From Cercospora beticola (taxonomy: Eukaryota > Ascomycota > Dothideomycetes > Mycosphaerellales > Mycosphaerellaceae): a DNA stretch of 64,000 nt. This document shows, piece after piece, positions 53,484-64,000 of this stretch; position 1 is the first letter of the stretch, and the number at the start of each line of letters is the position of its first letter. The translations under genes and the position numbers were made by a program. Below the pieces are notes generated by a model. It had not been told where the DNA came from. It ran no database searches and worked only from the letters and a program-made list of their open reading frames with translations. The DNA lies in NCBI RefSeq assembly GCF_033473495.1, contig NC_088936.1:4402001-4466000 (forward strand), given 5' to 3'.

Positions 53484-54752
53484 GGTTGCGGTGTGTGTAG
53501 TCGCGCAAAGGAGTGTGCAAGAAGGCTGTCAAAGTGGTCTCGGAGTGACCGAGTATATTTGAACTCGGACAGCCGTGTTATGGAAACCGCGATCGGTGCA
53601 GGCGTACTAGGATTCAGCATTAGTATAATCAGAGTTGGGGCTACGCAGTGAGTGGCTTGCATGACGAACTACAACAGGAATGGCAGAATCGCCGCGGGAA
53701 TGTCTGTTCCATCGTGATTAGGGAGCACTTTCACGCCAGATGACATGCATCCAGGCCATGTTGCACTTGTGTAGAACGGTCGATACCTGGGAGGACGCAA
53801 AAGACATGGAGGTCTCATCATTGTTGTCCATGCTGCGCGTTGTGAGCTCTGAACGAAGCAAAATGTGAATCCTTTAGTATAGAAGCGTCGACAGAAGAGG
53901 GATAGTGTGCAGCCACTAGCGTGCCTCCTGAGTATTGTTATAATGAGCAGCGGCACGGTTGGGAAGATCAAGATTTCTATTCGTGTTGATGATGACAGTT
54001 CTTCCACTTCGCGTTGCTTCCATGATGGTGACGACTAAGAAGCAAAGTCGACGAGATATTGTGCTGGTCCTTCTGGAACACTGGATTCGGACAGAGTACA
54101 CGATTCAGGTCGTCGTCTGGATTTGCTAGCAGAACTGACTTGAGGTTAGGCTGCTGTCAGCGCAAGAACTTTCCTGACCTTTGCCAGCATGTGAAGATCG
54201 AGTCGGCGGCGCGTACACTGCCCAGGTAACGTCACCGATGCTGTAGAGAAAGGCATCAGCTCCGGGAGGCCAGCGTTCCGCAAAAGGAGAGTGCGTGAGC
54301 AGGACCTCCACTCCGACTGGTGGGTGTCTCGTCCTCTTCCCTCTTTGAGATGGCGATAGATCAGCACGTGCAGGCTCATTCCAACGCTCCTTTCGATGGT
54401 TCGCCAAGTCGCTCATCTCATGATGATCCGGAAAGCACATCGATGGTGCAGCCACAGAACCGGAAGCGTGCGGTCGCTTCGACGGCTAGAATTGTGCACG
54501 GTTTGCAGGGGTCTCGTCGGTTTCGGATTAGCATACAAACTTCTGGCGTGCAGCAAGCCACAAAACGCCCCCAATGGCCTCGCACGGTCTGGAGAGGGTC
54601 CTTTGGTTCAGCCTTGCAGTGTGCGCCGTACTCTCACGAGTCTCCTGGTACTGAAGAGCAATGTAGCCTTTCTTAGTGCGTGGTGAGTAGCAGTTTCCTT
54701 TCTTTCTTGTCCTTCGCCTTCACGCCGCGCGCGAGCCCGTCTTTTCACCGTG
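53484..54752. promoter_or_regulatory. Divergent intergenic region
   Basis: 1.27 kb between the divergent Thr-rich and mannosyltransferase genes. Short frames only; nothing supportable. Confidence 0.4.
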
Positions 54753-56627
54753 ATGATCCAGCTCCCATACTGGTCCCGACACAAGAGGCGGGTCGTCATG
54801 TGTCGTGTTATCGCTGGCACGCTTCTGTTATCTTTACTGGGTGTATTTTTCTTTCCCTCGGTTGTCGAAGCCACTCCTTCCCCTCTCAAAAACAGCATCA
54901 GGAAACAGCAAGTTCGAGAGGCACCAGATGTCCCAGAATACTCCCCGCAGGACACACGCTATGAGCCACCAGCTGCAGATATCCGAGAACCCGAGAAGCC
55001 AGCAATCGCGAAACATGCTCCCTCCCACCAAACTCCAATTGTCCAAAAGAAACCAAATATTAACATCGAGGAAGCTGTTCTGAAGCTCAAATCCTTATAT
55101 CCAGACGAAGTCCGCACAAAAGGGATCTTGTCGCCTCTCACAGCAACTGGAGAAGCACTTCTCCGAGATCTAGCTTTCAGAACAAGGGCGTTCAGAGAAG
55201 CTTTGGCAGCATGGGAAGCACTACATTTCGTCATCGATGGGCCTACGCTGTCTCAAAGAGACATCATCCCACAATTGCGCGCAGCAAAGCGCCCCTCCGA
55301 GAACTTCGCTGAGGCGGTACACAGCTATGACAGATTCCGGGCCTATATCAACAAACTTGCTGCGCGTCTGTTCCCGTGGACAATGGCATTCTATGCTGAC
55401 CATATGTCGCTACATGCGAGCTTCTACAGTGGAGGTAAGGGCATAGTCCTCACGGCAGGCGACGGCCAGGCTCCTTATCTCTTGACAAGCATTCCCTCGT
55501 TCCGGAAACTTGGATGTGAATTGCCAATTGAGATTCTCTATCTTGGAGACGAGGATTTGAGCGAAGACTACAGAGATGCCCTGGAAGCTTTGCCAGGAGT
55601 CTTGACCAGAGACTTGAGCCAAATGGTGAATGATGAAGGTTGGGCACTGAAAGGTACGGCGCAGAATAGTTTCAGCTGATTTCTGCATCTTGCTAACGAG
55701 ACACAGGGTGGGCAATGAAGCCCTTCGCAATTCTCATGTCCTCCTTCCGCGAAGTCCTTTTCATCGACGCCGACGCACTTTTCCTTGTCAACCCCGAAAC
55801 GATGTTCGACGACGAGCAATATACGAGCACGGGAGCGCTATTTTTCAAGGACAGAAACCTGAACCCAGAGAAAAAGCGAGGCTGGCTCAAGTCGATTCTG
55901 CCAAGCCCAATATCAGACCATGTCAAGAAGAGTCGAATGTGGACAGGCGAAAGCGGACATCAGCAAGACTCTGGAGTGCTAGTAATCGACAAATGGAAGC
56001 ATTTCGTTTCTCTGCTTTTGACCACAAGAATGAATGGCCCAGACCGAGACGGCAACAAAGATCAAGGCAAGAAGGGTGTCTACGAGATGGTCTACGGCGA
56101 CAAGGAGACTTTCTGGCTCAGCTGGGAGCTGGCGGGTGACTTGGGATACTCGTTCCATGACAGCGTCGTTGGAACAATGGGCACACTCAACACGACTGTA
56201 GCCACAAAAAGGGCATCAGAGGCAATCTGTTCCGCACAACTCTTGCATTTTGATCGCGAAGGCTTGCCACTCTGGTTCAATGGTGGTCTCAGCAAGGTAT
56301 GTCTCCGTTTCTCGTTTCTTGCAGTTCCAAGTAAAACGAGACAAGCGATTATACAATTGATGTCCAAAATGCATGCTAACAATCTGGGTTCTTTAGACGA
56401 AAGACGAATCCGATAACTTCAAACACTACCAACCATTCGAGTACTACATGCAAGAACCACGAGAAAAAGGGCGTGCCGTTACAAGCGATAACTGGAGCAT
56501 TCAACCTTCCAACGTGGTCTGCTTGGAAGGAGAAGAGCACTTCCCATTCTCCGCACACACCCAGGGCGTGCTGGAAATGCTCCTCGACCTCGCGCGCCAA
56601 AACGCAGAAGCTGAACCAGAATCATGA
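54753..56627 (+). CDS. MNN1/MNT-type alpha-1,3-mannosyltransferase (type II Golgi protein), 3 exons
   Basis: 573 residues from exons 54753-55653, 55707-56296 and 56397-56627 (sum 1722 nt). The short basic N-terminus and membrane anchor VIAGTLLLSLLGVFFFPSV give type II Golgi topology. A Pro-rich stem follows. The catalytic domain from about residue 215 has GIVLTAGDGQAPYLLTSI, the donor-binding D-x-D in VLFIDADALFL, GHQQDSGVLVID and GDKETFWLSWEL, the usual order in GT71 mannosyltransferases. It would extend N- or O-linked mannan on secreted proteins, fitting the nearby surface-protein genes. The first intron has a textbook GCTAAC branch. Confidence 0.88.
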
Positions 56628-56684
56628 ACCACGTTCACTGTTGCATAAATTCTGATCCTACTCAGTCCCCAAACCAAAAGACCA

Positions 56685-57263
56685 TCATAACCGATCCAAC
56701 CTCCGCCTCAAACGCTCATTCTCAAACTTAAACGCCTCAGCCATCAACCTCTTCTGATTCGGCAGTCGAAGCAACTCCTCAAGCTCCTCTTCAAAACTCC
56801 ACCGCCATTCCGCATGCTCAACAGGATCCAATCGTACCTCCGCTGGCTGCTGCACTCTTACGACATACGAGTATTGCAGCCATGATTGACCTCTCTGACT
56901 CGTCCAAGGCGTTTCAGCAAGTTTGCCAACGACTTCTACTACATGCAGACCGGTTTCTTCGAAGATCTCTCGTATTAGGCCTTCACGGATGGTTTCTCCG
57001 GGATCGACTTTGCCGCCTGGTAGTTCCCAATGGTCTGGGAAGGCTTTTTCGTCGGCTGCGCGCTTGACGGTGAGGAGTTGTGGGGCTGGGGCTGGTACCG
57101 CCGTTTGAGGACCAGAATTTGTTGATGCTGTTGATGTTGAGGATATATCTTCGCGAAATATGGCGCCCGTTGCAACGTATCTGATTCCAGGTGGAAGATC
57201 TTCAATTTTGGTATCTAGTGCTGGATCGTGTACAGAAGTGCTGGGATTGCGTAACTCGGCCAT
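56685..57263 (-). CDS. NUDIX hydrolase
   Basis: 192 residues, single exon. The full Nudix box G-x5-E-x7-R-E-x2-E-E-x-G is present (GGKVDPGETIREGLIREIFE followed by ETG), preceded by HWELPGG. These Glu residues bind the metal that activates water for nucleoside-diphosphate-X hydrolysis. A low-complexity Ser/Pro insert lies after residue 40. The substrate class is not readable; the small size and lack of extra domains resemble fungal ADP-ribose or oxidised-nucleotide hydrolases. It is convergent with the mannosyltransferase, 57 bp apart. Confidence 0.92.
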   Translation of the reverse strand: MAELRNPSTSVHDPALDTKIEDLPPGIRYVATGAIFREDISSTSTASTNSGPQTAVPAPAPQLLTVKRAADEKAFPDHWELPGGKVDPGETIREGLIREIFEETGLHVVEVVGKLAETPWTSQRGQSWLQYSYVVRVQQPAEVRLDPVEHAEWRWSFEEELEELLRLPNQKRLMAEAFKFENERLRRRLDRL

Positions 57264-57620
57264 TGCATATGCACTGCAGAAGCAGAGTCAAGAATGGACG
57301 TTGTGTGTTTGAGACTGCGAGGTTTCAGCGAGAGATGGGAAATTGGACATGGAGCCAATCATGAGTCAGACATTGCAGGCTGCTAGCTTTGTGGTGTGCC
57401 CCACGGGAAATGCCAGAGCTCATCAGGTCATTGCTGTTCTCCACGTGCAGTTGCTACAGCCTTGCGGTACGCCACTCAGCCTCGTGCTCAGACTTCACGT
57501 CAAGAAGGAGAATGAGAGACTGCTTCATTTGTATTTCATTGCTTTGTATGACTGGGTATCGTTCGTAAAGACGTTAGGTTTTCCCACTTCGTTACATCGT
57601 TGCTTCAAAGGCAGCGATCT
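57264..57620. other. Intergenic region
   Basis: 357 bp between the NUDIX start and the 3' end of the permease. It would carry the NUDIX promoter. No gene seen. Confidence 0.4.
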
Positions 57621-59472
57621 CTATCCGCCGAACATCTTATTGAACCACTTGTCGCCAATGTTCTTGTATGGCTGCTGCACGAAGTTGCGGGTGTACTAGA
57701 AGGCAAATCAGCATCATGTGCAGAGGAGACTGAAATTAGGGACAAGACTTACCTCCTCAATTTCGGCAACTTCACCCTTGAGATCAACCTCTTCAGGCTT
57801 GTACCACTTGGTCCTCTTGATGACCTTCCAGAATACAAAGAGCACTGGAGTGAGGAAGACCATGAAGTAGCTGAAAATAAAGGTGGACACATCCCAGTAC
57901 CCTGGCAGGAACACAGTGTAGCCACCAACGATGGACATGACTGCAGTCCAGGCGAGTCCGTAGATGGCGACGTATGGTTGACCGATGGATCTGTATGGCA
58001 GACTTCTACGATCGATGCCTTGCGCCTTGAGTGCTCGGTACCACATCAAGAACGTGAAGCACATGAAAGCGAAGTTGATCAATTGCGAGGCGGTGATCAA
58101 GCTGACGAACCAGTTGAGGACTTTGGCGGAGCCGGAACTGACAGACAGGAAGGCCAGAAGACAGATCAAGAGGACTGCAATGACGCAGTTGTAAGGTACA
58201 CCCACGCGGTTGGTTCTGGTGAAGAGCTTTGGTGCCTTGCCTTCGAGGGCCAAACCGAAGAGACTACGCGAAGCGCAATACATGTATGAGTTACCAGCGG
58301 AGAAGGCGGAGGCCAAGACAAGCGCGTTGACGATGTGTGGCAAGACTCCGATTCTCAAGCGGTTCATAGCCACAACGTATGGCGAGGCTGCAGCACCAGG
58401 AAGACCGCTTGAGAAGGCAGCAGTAAGCTCTTCATCATCGTAAGGCACCAGAATTCCGACACAGAGAGCTCCGAGACAGAAGAAGGTGGTCAAGCGGTAG
58501 AAGACAGCATTATAAGCCTTTGGCATAACCTTTCGTGGATTCTCGGCCTCTCCGGCCGACATTGACACGTAGTCTGGCCCAGCAATGACGAAGGACGCCT
58601 GGATGAGGCATTGCAGAAATCCGAGAAAGTATGCCAGATTCGATTGACCCACGATCTCAGTGTAGAGTGGCTTGAACGAGCCAGGATTGTTCCAGTATCG
58701 GAAACCAAACCTGTCGCCAAGTGGATTGCCTCCCAACATGACGATGAAGGTGAAAATGATCAGGCCGATGATGAGAAGCACTTTGCCAAGGGCAGCCCAG
58801 AATTCGACTTCGCCATACCATTTGACGTTGACCAGGTTGATGAGGCCGTACAGGATAATAATGATCAAAACCAAGGCCCATGTTGGAAGTGCTGTCGACC
58901 AATAGTGGATAATCACATCGCATGCTGTGATCTCGAAAGGTACCAGGATTGCCTCGAAAACGAAGAAGTTCCAGCCAGCAGCGAACCCGAAGGCCTCGTC
59001 CACGTAGCGACCAGCGAAACGAATGAAGGGTGAGGAGATCGGGAGATAAGTCACCATTTCGGCCAGACAGAGAGTGACAGCAAGGACGACGGAGCACCTG
59101 ATCAATCATTAGCGTGCTGTTCTCTCGAAACGTATGCTGCTAACATTTTTCTCACCAGAAAGTGAAGGCAATGAACAGACTGGCAGGCCCGCCATTCAAC
59201 AGACCCCTGCCAATCTGGACATAAAGCGCAGTACCGATTGTGCCACCAATACCAATCAGCTGAATGTGTCGAGGCTTGAGCTTTCGGTGCGTGTCGTCGT
59301 GAATACCGCTGATATTGTACGAAGCGACGGAGCCGCGACGTTCGGCATCGCCATTGTCGTAAGTCGGAAGTTCTGTGACACCAGTGACATCCTTGATATC
59401 AGACTTCTCGACACCGCCCGTATCAGTTCGCTTGAAGGGCGACCTCTGAGCGAGGTTCTTGAAAGCAGACAT
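57621..59472 (-). CDS. Amino-acid permease (APC/YAT family, AGP2-like), 3 exons
   Basis: 578 residues from exons 59472-59156, 59097-57753 and 57695-57621 (sum 1737 nt). A cytosolic N-terminus with Ser/Asp motifs precedes HIQLIGIGGTIGTALYVQIG, the TM1 substrate-binding loop of fungal amino-acid permeases. About twelve membrane helices follow. The intron 59155-59098 splits TM2 within FTFW-CSVVLAV. A 25-codon last exon ends KWFNKMFGG. The ALYVQIG variant (rather than LFVGSG) and the VDEAFGF/EITACDVII segments resemble the yeast AGP2 branch, which handles carnitine and polyamines or acts as a sensor, so a general amino-acid role should not be assumed. Confidence 0.9.
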
Positions 59473-61700
59473 GGTGCAATAACGAGGACCAGCAGTCCTA
59501 GCGTACCATGCGTAAGCAGAAGAGATGTTTGCTCGTTAAGAATACTCTCACAAATTGATCGACAGTGGTCTGGCGACCCCTACGTCTTTAACTACATCAT
59601 GTTCAACCGCGTATGCGTTGATAAGACGGCGCTGCAACCGGCCAGCTTCGCAAAGAAGCTAGACTAGCGAGCTTGCGATGTGCAAGACATCTCGAGTGGC
59701 GTATACCCTGGCCTCGACGCCTTGGCCCGGACCCTCGAGATGGCAGACTGGGCTGAACGCGCCAAGGAAGCTAACATGAGGTGGAGGAGCTGCGTTGGAG
59801 AAGAATCGGCTGTGGGGATGCTTGTACGTGATGAAACCTGTGCCTATATGGGTCTTGTTAGATAGCCTATCTTCGTTAGTAACTGCTATAGAGGCTATTA
59901 TTCAGAGAGGCATGTGTGTCCTCGTGTTGAATTGCCAAACATGTCGACGGCACTCATCTTTTCGCAACCCCACCTGGAATGCTCGGCATGCATAAGAAGC
60001 TCTCTTAGGTGGCATCGGAGTGACCGCAAGCAAGTCGATAAGAACTTTAATCGCGAGCTTCGTTCGCATGGCTTCCGTGGCATTCAGCTGAAATGAATGT
60101 AGGCAATTGGTCAAGAGCGGTTTTCGCAGGATTTCGTGGGCTGTGGTTTGTGTTCAATGCAACCGCACCTTGCGCCGCCGTCTCGATCGCTTGTGTTATG
60201 ATTCGCGCCAGCGCTAATGCCATGTGATTGTGGGCCATGCGGCGGGTGTTAGTGAGGCTCTCAGGCCTGGTCTATCATCAATCCGTGATGGCGTGGAAGA
60301 GGTGTAGCGAAGGATGTTGGTGGCAAGAACGAGGAAATGAGAAGAGCCGCGGTTGATGGGCACGAGGTCAGTGCGGCCTCCCGCAGTCAACACCACACGA
60401 CTTTGAGGCATGGAAAATGACACCTGCACTGATGGTTGTCGCCCGACAGTCACTTTGTCGATATATGTCGCGTGCTCTTACACACAGACGTCTACATATT
60501 CACTAAGCCTTGCACCCACGCGACACGGCCCAGAGACCTGGCTATACCAAGCTGCCAATAACGCCGCCCTGAAGACTGGCCTTGCATGTGCAGGGTGCAG
60601 CCACCGGGAGACCGCTGCATTTCGAACTAGAACAAGTGCTAACTATCACGCCATTGGACAATTTGAACTCGTCACTCGGAGCCGCGCTGTGTACTCTGGA
60701 GGCTGCGAGCAGGTGACCTGCCACAGTCCACAGAATTGTGTTGAACGCCCCAGTAGCAGTTGTTCAATGAGGATTTGGGCGGCAGAGAAGTGAAGAGTCC
60801 AGACTTCTGGTAAACGGCTATGCAACTGCAGAAGTACAGACTGCGCAGATCTGCTACGAATCGTGAGGTCATGAACGAGACGGTGCCTTTGAGGGCAGCA
60901 TGATCTCAAGATGATCCTTCCGACGCTGTCTCGATGGTCGCACCAGGATCGCCAAGTCCAATGCCTTCTGGCCATCATTGCTAATTCTCTGCGCCAGGCC
61001 ATGCAGGAAGACCGGGTCAGAGGCGAAGATCATGTTCAGCTCATTCAAGGCAATGCTGTGTTTGCGGTCAACGGGCTTCATGCTATAGACCGGAATACTG
61101 CGAGCACATGTCTTACCTTGCTTGAGAAGAGAATGCACATCTCAATGCGGACGCCAGTGAAGAGATCATTTGCAGAATGTATCTTTCTTGGCAATGGTCT
61201 TCAGACATATCGAGCGCTCCTCAACCGATCTTCCACAAAACGGCCTCGAGCTGTCATATGCCCAGGACGATGCAGTGGCCGTCTCGCGCAACAGGCGACA
61301 TAGCTCTGGACTCCATTTGCTGTATGCACTGCCTTAGATCTCAGCTCACTTGATGAGATCCAACAGGCTTTCTAGAAGCCGTTGGTAGGGAAGCGGACCA
61401 CTTCTCGCGAATATACTGATGTGTTCTCAAACAGCTCTGGAACGCGATGGCGTTTGCCGTTAGACAAGTTCACCTGCGGTGCTTTCTCACTCCGGTCAAA
61501 GACCCAGCCGCCAAGTCATCGCCTTTGCCTTCGCATTCGCGTAGATGAAGTGAAGTCAAGACCTCTCGCGGCAACTGTTCACCCAAACAGGAAACCAGAG
61601 CTGCAGACCAAATCTTACTCGCCCACGTCAATTGCAGCCTTCCTTCCTCCTTCCCTTCACTTCACTTCACATCCACACAGCAAACGAACCATGAACCCGC
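59473..61700. other. Long region without recognisable genes
   Basis: 2.2 kb. Open frames of up to 130 codons at 60646-61303 overlap on both strands and show no motif. The part next to 59472 must include the permease promoter. I find no tRNA, transposon ends or tandem repeat. Confidence 0.35.
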
Positions 61701-62001
61701 GTCAGATCTCACCTCACCTCATCACACCTCGCACCAACACTCCCGATACCCACCACAATCATCGGCCCCGCGACCCACCAATCTATCACCCAACCGGAGA
61801 ACGAAATCGAAGCGTATAGCAGTAGAAATAGGCATCCAAGTTGCATCCAAATGAGAACCAAAAAGCTCCCAGCCCAAAAACATATATCATTCAAAGAGAT
61901 ATGTATCTCAAAAGGCCAGTCAGTCCACTTCTTTTTTTGCATAAAAAATCAAAAATCAAGAAGTTCCTAGTATTTTTGCCTCTATCCTTGCCAAAATTTT
62001 A

Positions 62002-62017
62002 TTGTTGTTGTTGTTGT
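62002..62017. repeat. (TTG)n microsatellite
   Basis: Five consecutive TTG units, with a second TTG cluster at about 62029-62039. Confidence 0.8.
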
Positions 62018-62067
62018 AGTTTCTTTCGTGTTGTTGTTGATGTCAATGACTTCGCGTGGGGGGTATC

Positions 62068-62098
62068 TCCTCTCTCTCTCTCTCAGTTCTCTCTCTCC
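62068..62098. repeat. (CT)n microsatellite
   Basis: A run of CT dinucleotides interrupted once by AGTT. Confidence 0.8.
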
Positions 62099-63009
62099 CA
62101 AGCGGCTCCAAAGCAAAGCATTTCCTCAAAGTCCTCAAAAAAGCGATCGTGAATAAAATTGTATCTCCATGTCCCTGATGCGAAAACGAAAAAAGTGGTA
62201 TCTTTTAGCAGCAGCGCAATGGAAATGCAAAAAAGACAACGCACTTCTCTGCGTGTGGATAACAGCGGAAAAGAAGAGAGCAAAGCAGCGATGCGGATCC
62301 CTCCTTCTATCCATCGCAGTCCTCGAGATGCATTCGCTGTTTTGTCTTGTTTCTCAATCTTCTCTTCCCACAAAACCCATGTGCATTCAGGACGTCATAA
62401 AAAAAAAGCAGCAAACAACGCATTTTCGCTCGCGGTAAAATCTTTCCCCCATGTCGAATTCCCCCAGACCCTTTTAATCCCAGTTCCCCTTTTTGTAAAA
62501 CGCCGTGCTGTGGTTCGAATAATAGTGACAATGAGGACCCCATGAATTGTCTTTCCTCCCCCAAATCCGATGCCCATGCTACGTAACAGAAAAAAACAAT
62601 CCGTGAGGGAAAAACATCGACCGCCGAAGAACGAAAGCAAGAGTCTACTCGTAATGCCGGGGGCGAGTAGACATGATGTATGGTGACCTTGGCGCGAAGG
62701 TATTGAGGCCGTCGGTTCCCAGACGTGAAGGACCATGCATGCATGCAATAATGCGTGAATGTGAACTGCGACCAACCAATCAAGCCAACGGTGATGGTCG
62801 TCGCATAAATCATATCGTTGAAACAGAGCCCAGAGTACTAAAACTTTATGCAGGAAGAACGCGGCATGATCTTCCGACGTGGTCGGATTCGGTGGAGTCG
62901 AACTTTTGATGAGGGCGAGAACGCTGCAAGAAAGGCTCCAGAAGGAAGCGCATATTTGCGCGATGGTTTTGGATATATCGTATCCATGTTACGACAATTC
63001 GCCGCAACA

Positions 63010-64000
63010 TCAGCCCATGACTGGCTGCGGCGCGTACGTCGAGCTCATTGGATAATTCCGATAGTGTTGCTGGTAGACACAGGTCTGACAGCCGCAGTCA
63101 TAGCGGTGATTATTCCATGAGCCAGTATCCCAACCAGAGATGTAGGGTGGCGTCTGATAGTAGGACTGGTGCGCATTCGAAGCGTACTGGTAGCGAGCAC
63201 GTTCCTCGGACGCAGCACGACGGTTCGCTTCTTCGACCTCAGCAGCATAGGCATCATACCGGGAAGTTGACTTGTAGTAGTCATCAACCTTTCGTGTGCT
63301 TGAGGCCCACGGGTCAGCTGAGCTGTACGGTGTAGAGAACTGCGAGGAGCGCGCGGACAGGGTCGCAGACAGTGGCTGAGGCTGCTCAAATGACCGAGTC
63401 GAGGCAGTGGTGTAAGGCGATGGGTACGGGGAGTACCGATCGTGGCTCGCGCTGGTGTGAGAATGGCGATGCAGGTTCGTGTCAAGCGGTGACAGGCGTG
63501 CAGGCATCTGCTTGGCAATCATTTTAGCCTTGTGTGACTCCCATGCCTGAGACCACGACTTGAAGCTGTTGCCATTGACGCTTCCAACGGATGGGTCAAT
63601 GTGCAAATGCCATCCCAACAACTCGAGCCAGTAGGCTTCCAGCTTGTTGAGTTCGGTAACCTTGATAGCAGTCACATCGGACCAAGATCGGTTGATGAAG
63701 GTGTTGTCATCCAGAAACTTGCTGCCGAGAATGAGTGCAACCGCGAGAAGTCGGTAGATTTCGTTGTCGCCGGGGACAATGGTCTTTGCGAATCTGATCA
63801 TGCGGTCGTTGAGGTAGTACAAGCTGAGAAGAATCGTAGCTGCGGGCAGACGTGTCGCCGAGAGCACCTGGTGCACCCACTTGCGAAACTGTGGTGAGAT
63901 GGGCTGCCGAAGTTGAAAGCTTCGAGTCATGTCAATATCAGCCAAGCTGATGGGGGATTGGTGGTAGGCATACATGGAGGTCACAGCCTGTGTCACAAAA
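63010..64000 (-). CDS. Pho80/CLG1-type cyclin, partial (5' end outside the window)
   Basis: At least 329 codons are visible, ending at 63010. The cyclin box is clear: FRKWVHQVLSATRLPAATI, YYLNDRM, then LAVALILGSKFLDDNTFINR, W-S-D-V and LNKLEAYWLELLGWHL, as in Pho80/Pcl/Clg1 cyclins that partner Pho85-like CDKs. After the box the protein is Ser/Tyr/Pro-rich and probably disordered, with a small CGCQTC cluster near the end. The frame stays open to the window edge without an ATG before position 63975, so the gene is cut; the Met in MYAYHQSP could be an internal start but the true start probably lies outside. Confidence 0.85.
   Translation of the reverse strand, partial: FVTQAVTSMYAYHQSPISLADIDMTRSFQLRQPISPQFRKWVHQVLSATRLPAATILLSLYYLNDRMIRFAKTIVPGDNEIYRLLAVALILGSKFLDDNTFINRSWSDVTAIKVTELNKLEAYWLELLGWHLHIDPSVGSVNGNSFKSWSQAWESHKAKMIAKQMPARLSPLDTNLHRHSHTSASHDRYSPYPSPYTTASTRSFEQPQPLSATLSARSSQFSTPYSSADPWASSTRKVDDYYKSTSRYDAYAAEVEEANRRAASEERARYQYASNAHQSYYQTPPYISGWDTGSWNNHRYDCGCQTCVYQQHYRNYPMSSTYAPQPVMG

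Larger units (their letters stand above)
61701..63009. other. Homopolymer- and microsatellite-rich non-coding stretch downstream of the cyclin gene
   Basis: 1.3 kb with many A and T runs, a TTG array and CT runs, unlike the rest of the window. It lies 3' of the minus-strand cyclin gene, so a long 3' UTR is possible; a 5' UTR of an unseen plus-strand gene is less likely. No coding frame is convincing. Confidence 0.4.

Noticed and set aside
60646..61303. Open frames of 118-130 codons on both strands
   Set aside because: They overlap each other, carry no recognisable domain and have no neighbouring exons that I can join.
1..64000. CRISPR arrays, insertion sequences, rRNA, or retrotransposon LTRs
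   Set aside because: No direct-repeat spacer arrays, terminal inverted repeats with transposase motifs, rRNA signatures or reverse-transcriptase motifs were seen on either strand.

Overview
The window is nuclear DNA from a filamentous ascomycete (Pezizomycotina). The evidence is short introns of about 45-100 bp with GT..AG ends and CTRAC-type branch sites, dense genes on both strands, fungal-only families (CFEM-like, Zn2Cys6, HRI1, kelch-secreted, KREAEA-type Kex2-processed precursors) and an intron-containing tRNA-Thr. The gene set and the compact introns fit Dothideomycetes such as the Mycosphaerellales, but the class is my inference. I see about 28 protein genes and one tRNA. Nearly all are complete; only the cyclin gene at the right edge is cut. 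There are no convincing transposons, CRISPR arrays, rRNA genes or telomere repeats.

Layout. 0-14 kb is mostly core metabolism: an FAD amine/amino-acid oxidase, a MACPF-domain protein, the TORC2 subunit Rictor/Avo3, urate oxidase with a peroxisomal AKL end, mitochondrial ribosomal protein uL13m and a five-exon V-ATPase proteolipid. 14.5-17.2 kb holds two tandem paralogues encoding secreted precursors made of Gly/Asp/Trp-rich repeats between KR/RR sites, several followed by EAEA as in alpha-factor precursors. A tRNA-Thr(CGT) follows. 18-24.6 kb carries a P450, a secreted kelch propeller, an SDR and a Zn2Cys6 regulator, which resembles a small secondary-metabolism block. 25.9-34.3 kb has a 920-residue Ser/Thr-rich surface protein, HRI1, an uncharacterised helical protein, a GFA/CENP-V-like zinc protein and a single-pass membrane protein.

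35-40 kb: an RRM protein of the Vip1 family whose C-terminus carries two 7-cysteine metallothionein-like modules, directly followed by the copper chaperone CCS1 and then ARP5 of INO80. 41.7-53.5 kb is rich in cell-surface genes: a signal-peptide/single-TM protein, two Thr-rich secreted proteins split into many small exons, a CFEM-like GPI protein and an F-box protein. 54.7-64 kb: a MNN1-type mannosyltransferase, a NUDIX hydrolase, an amino-acid permease, a 3.5-kb stretch without recognisable genes, and a Pho80/CLG1-type cyclin cut by the window edge.

Main points to follow up: (1) the tandem Kex2/Ste13-type repeat precursor genes with a shared upstream palindrome; (2) a secreted Thr-rich protein built from phase-0 micro-exons of 6-57 nt, with a duplicated exon-intron unit; (3) metallothionein-like modules fused to an RRM protein beside CCS1; (4) a recurrent intragenic switch in which the coding strand is C-rich in 5' halves and G-rich in 3' halves of many genes.
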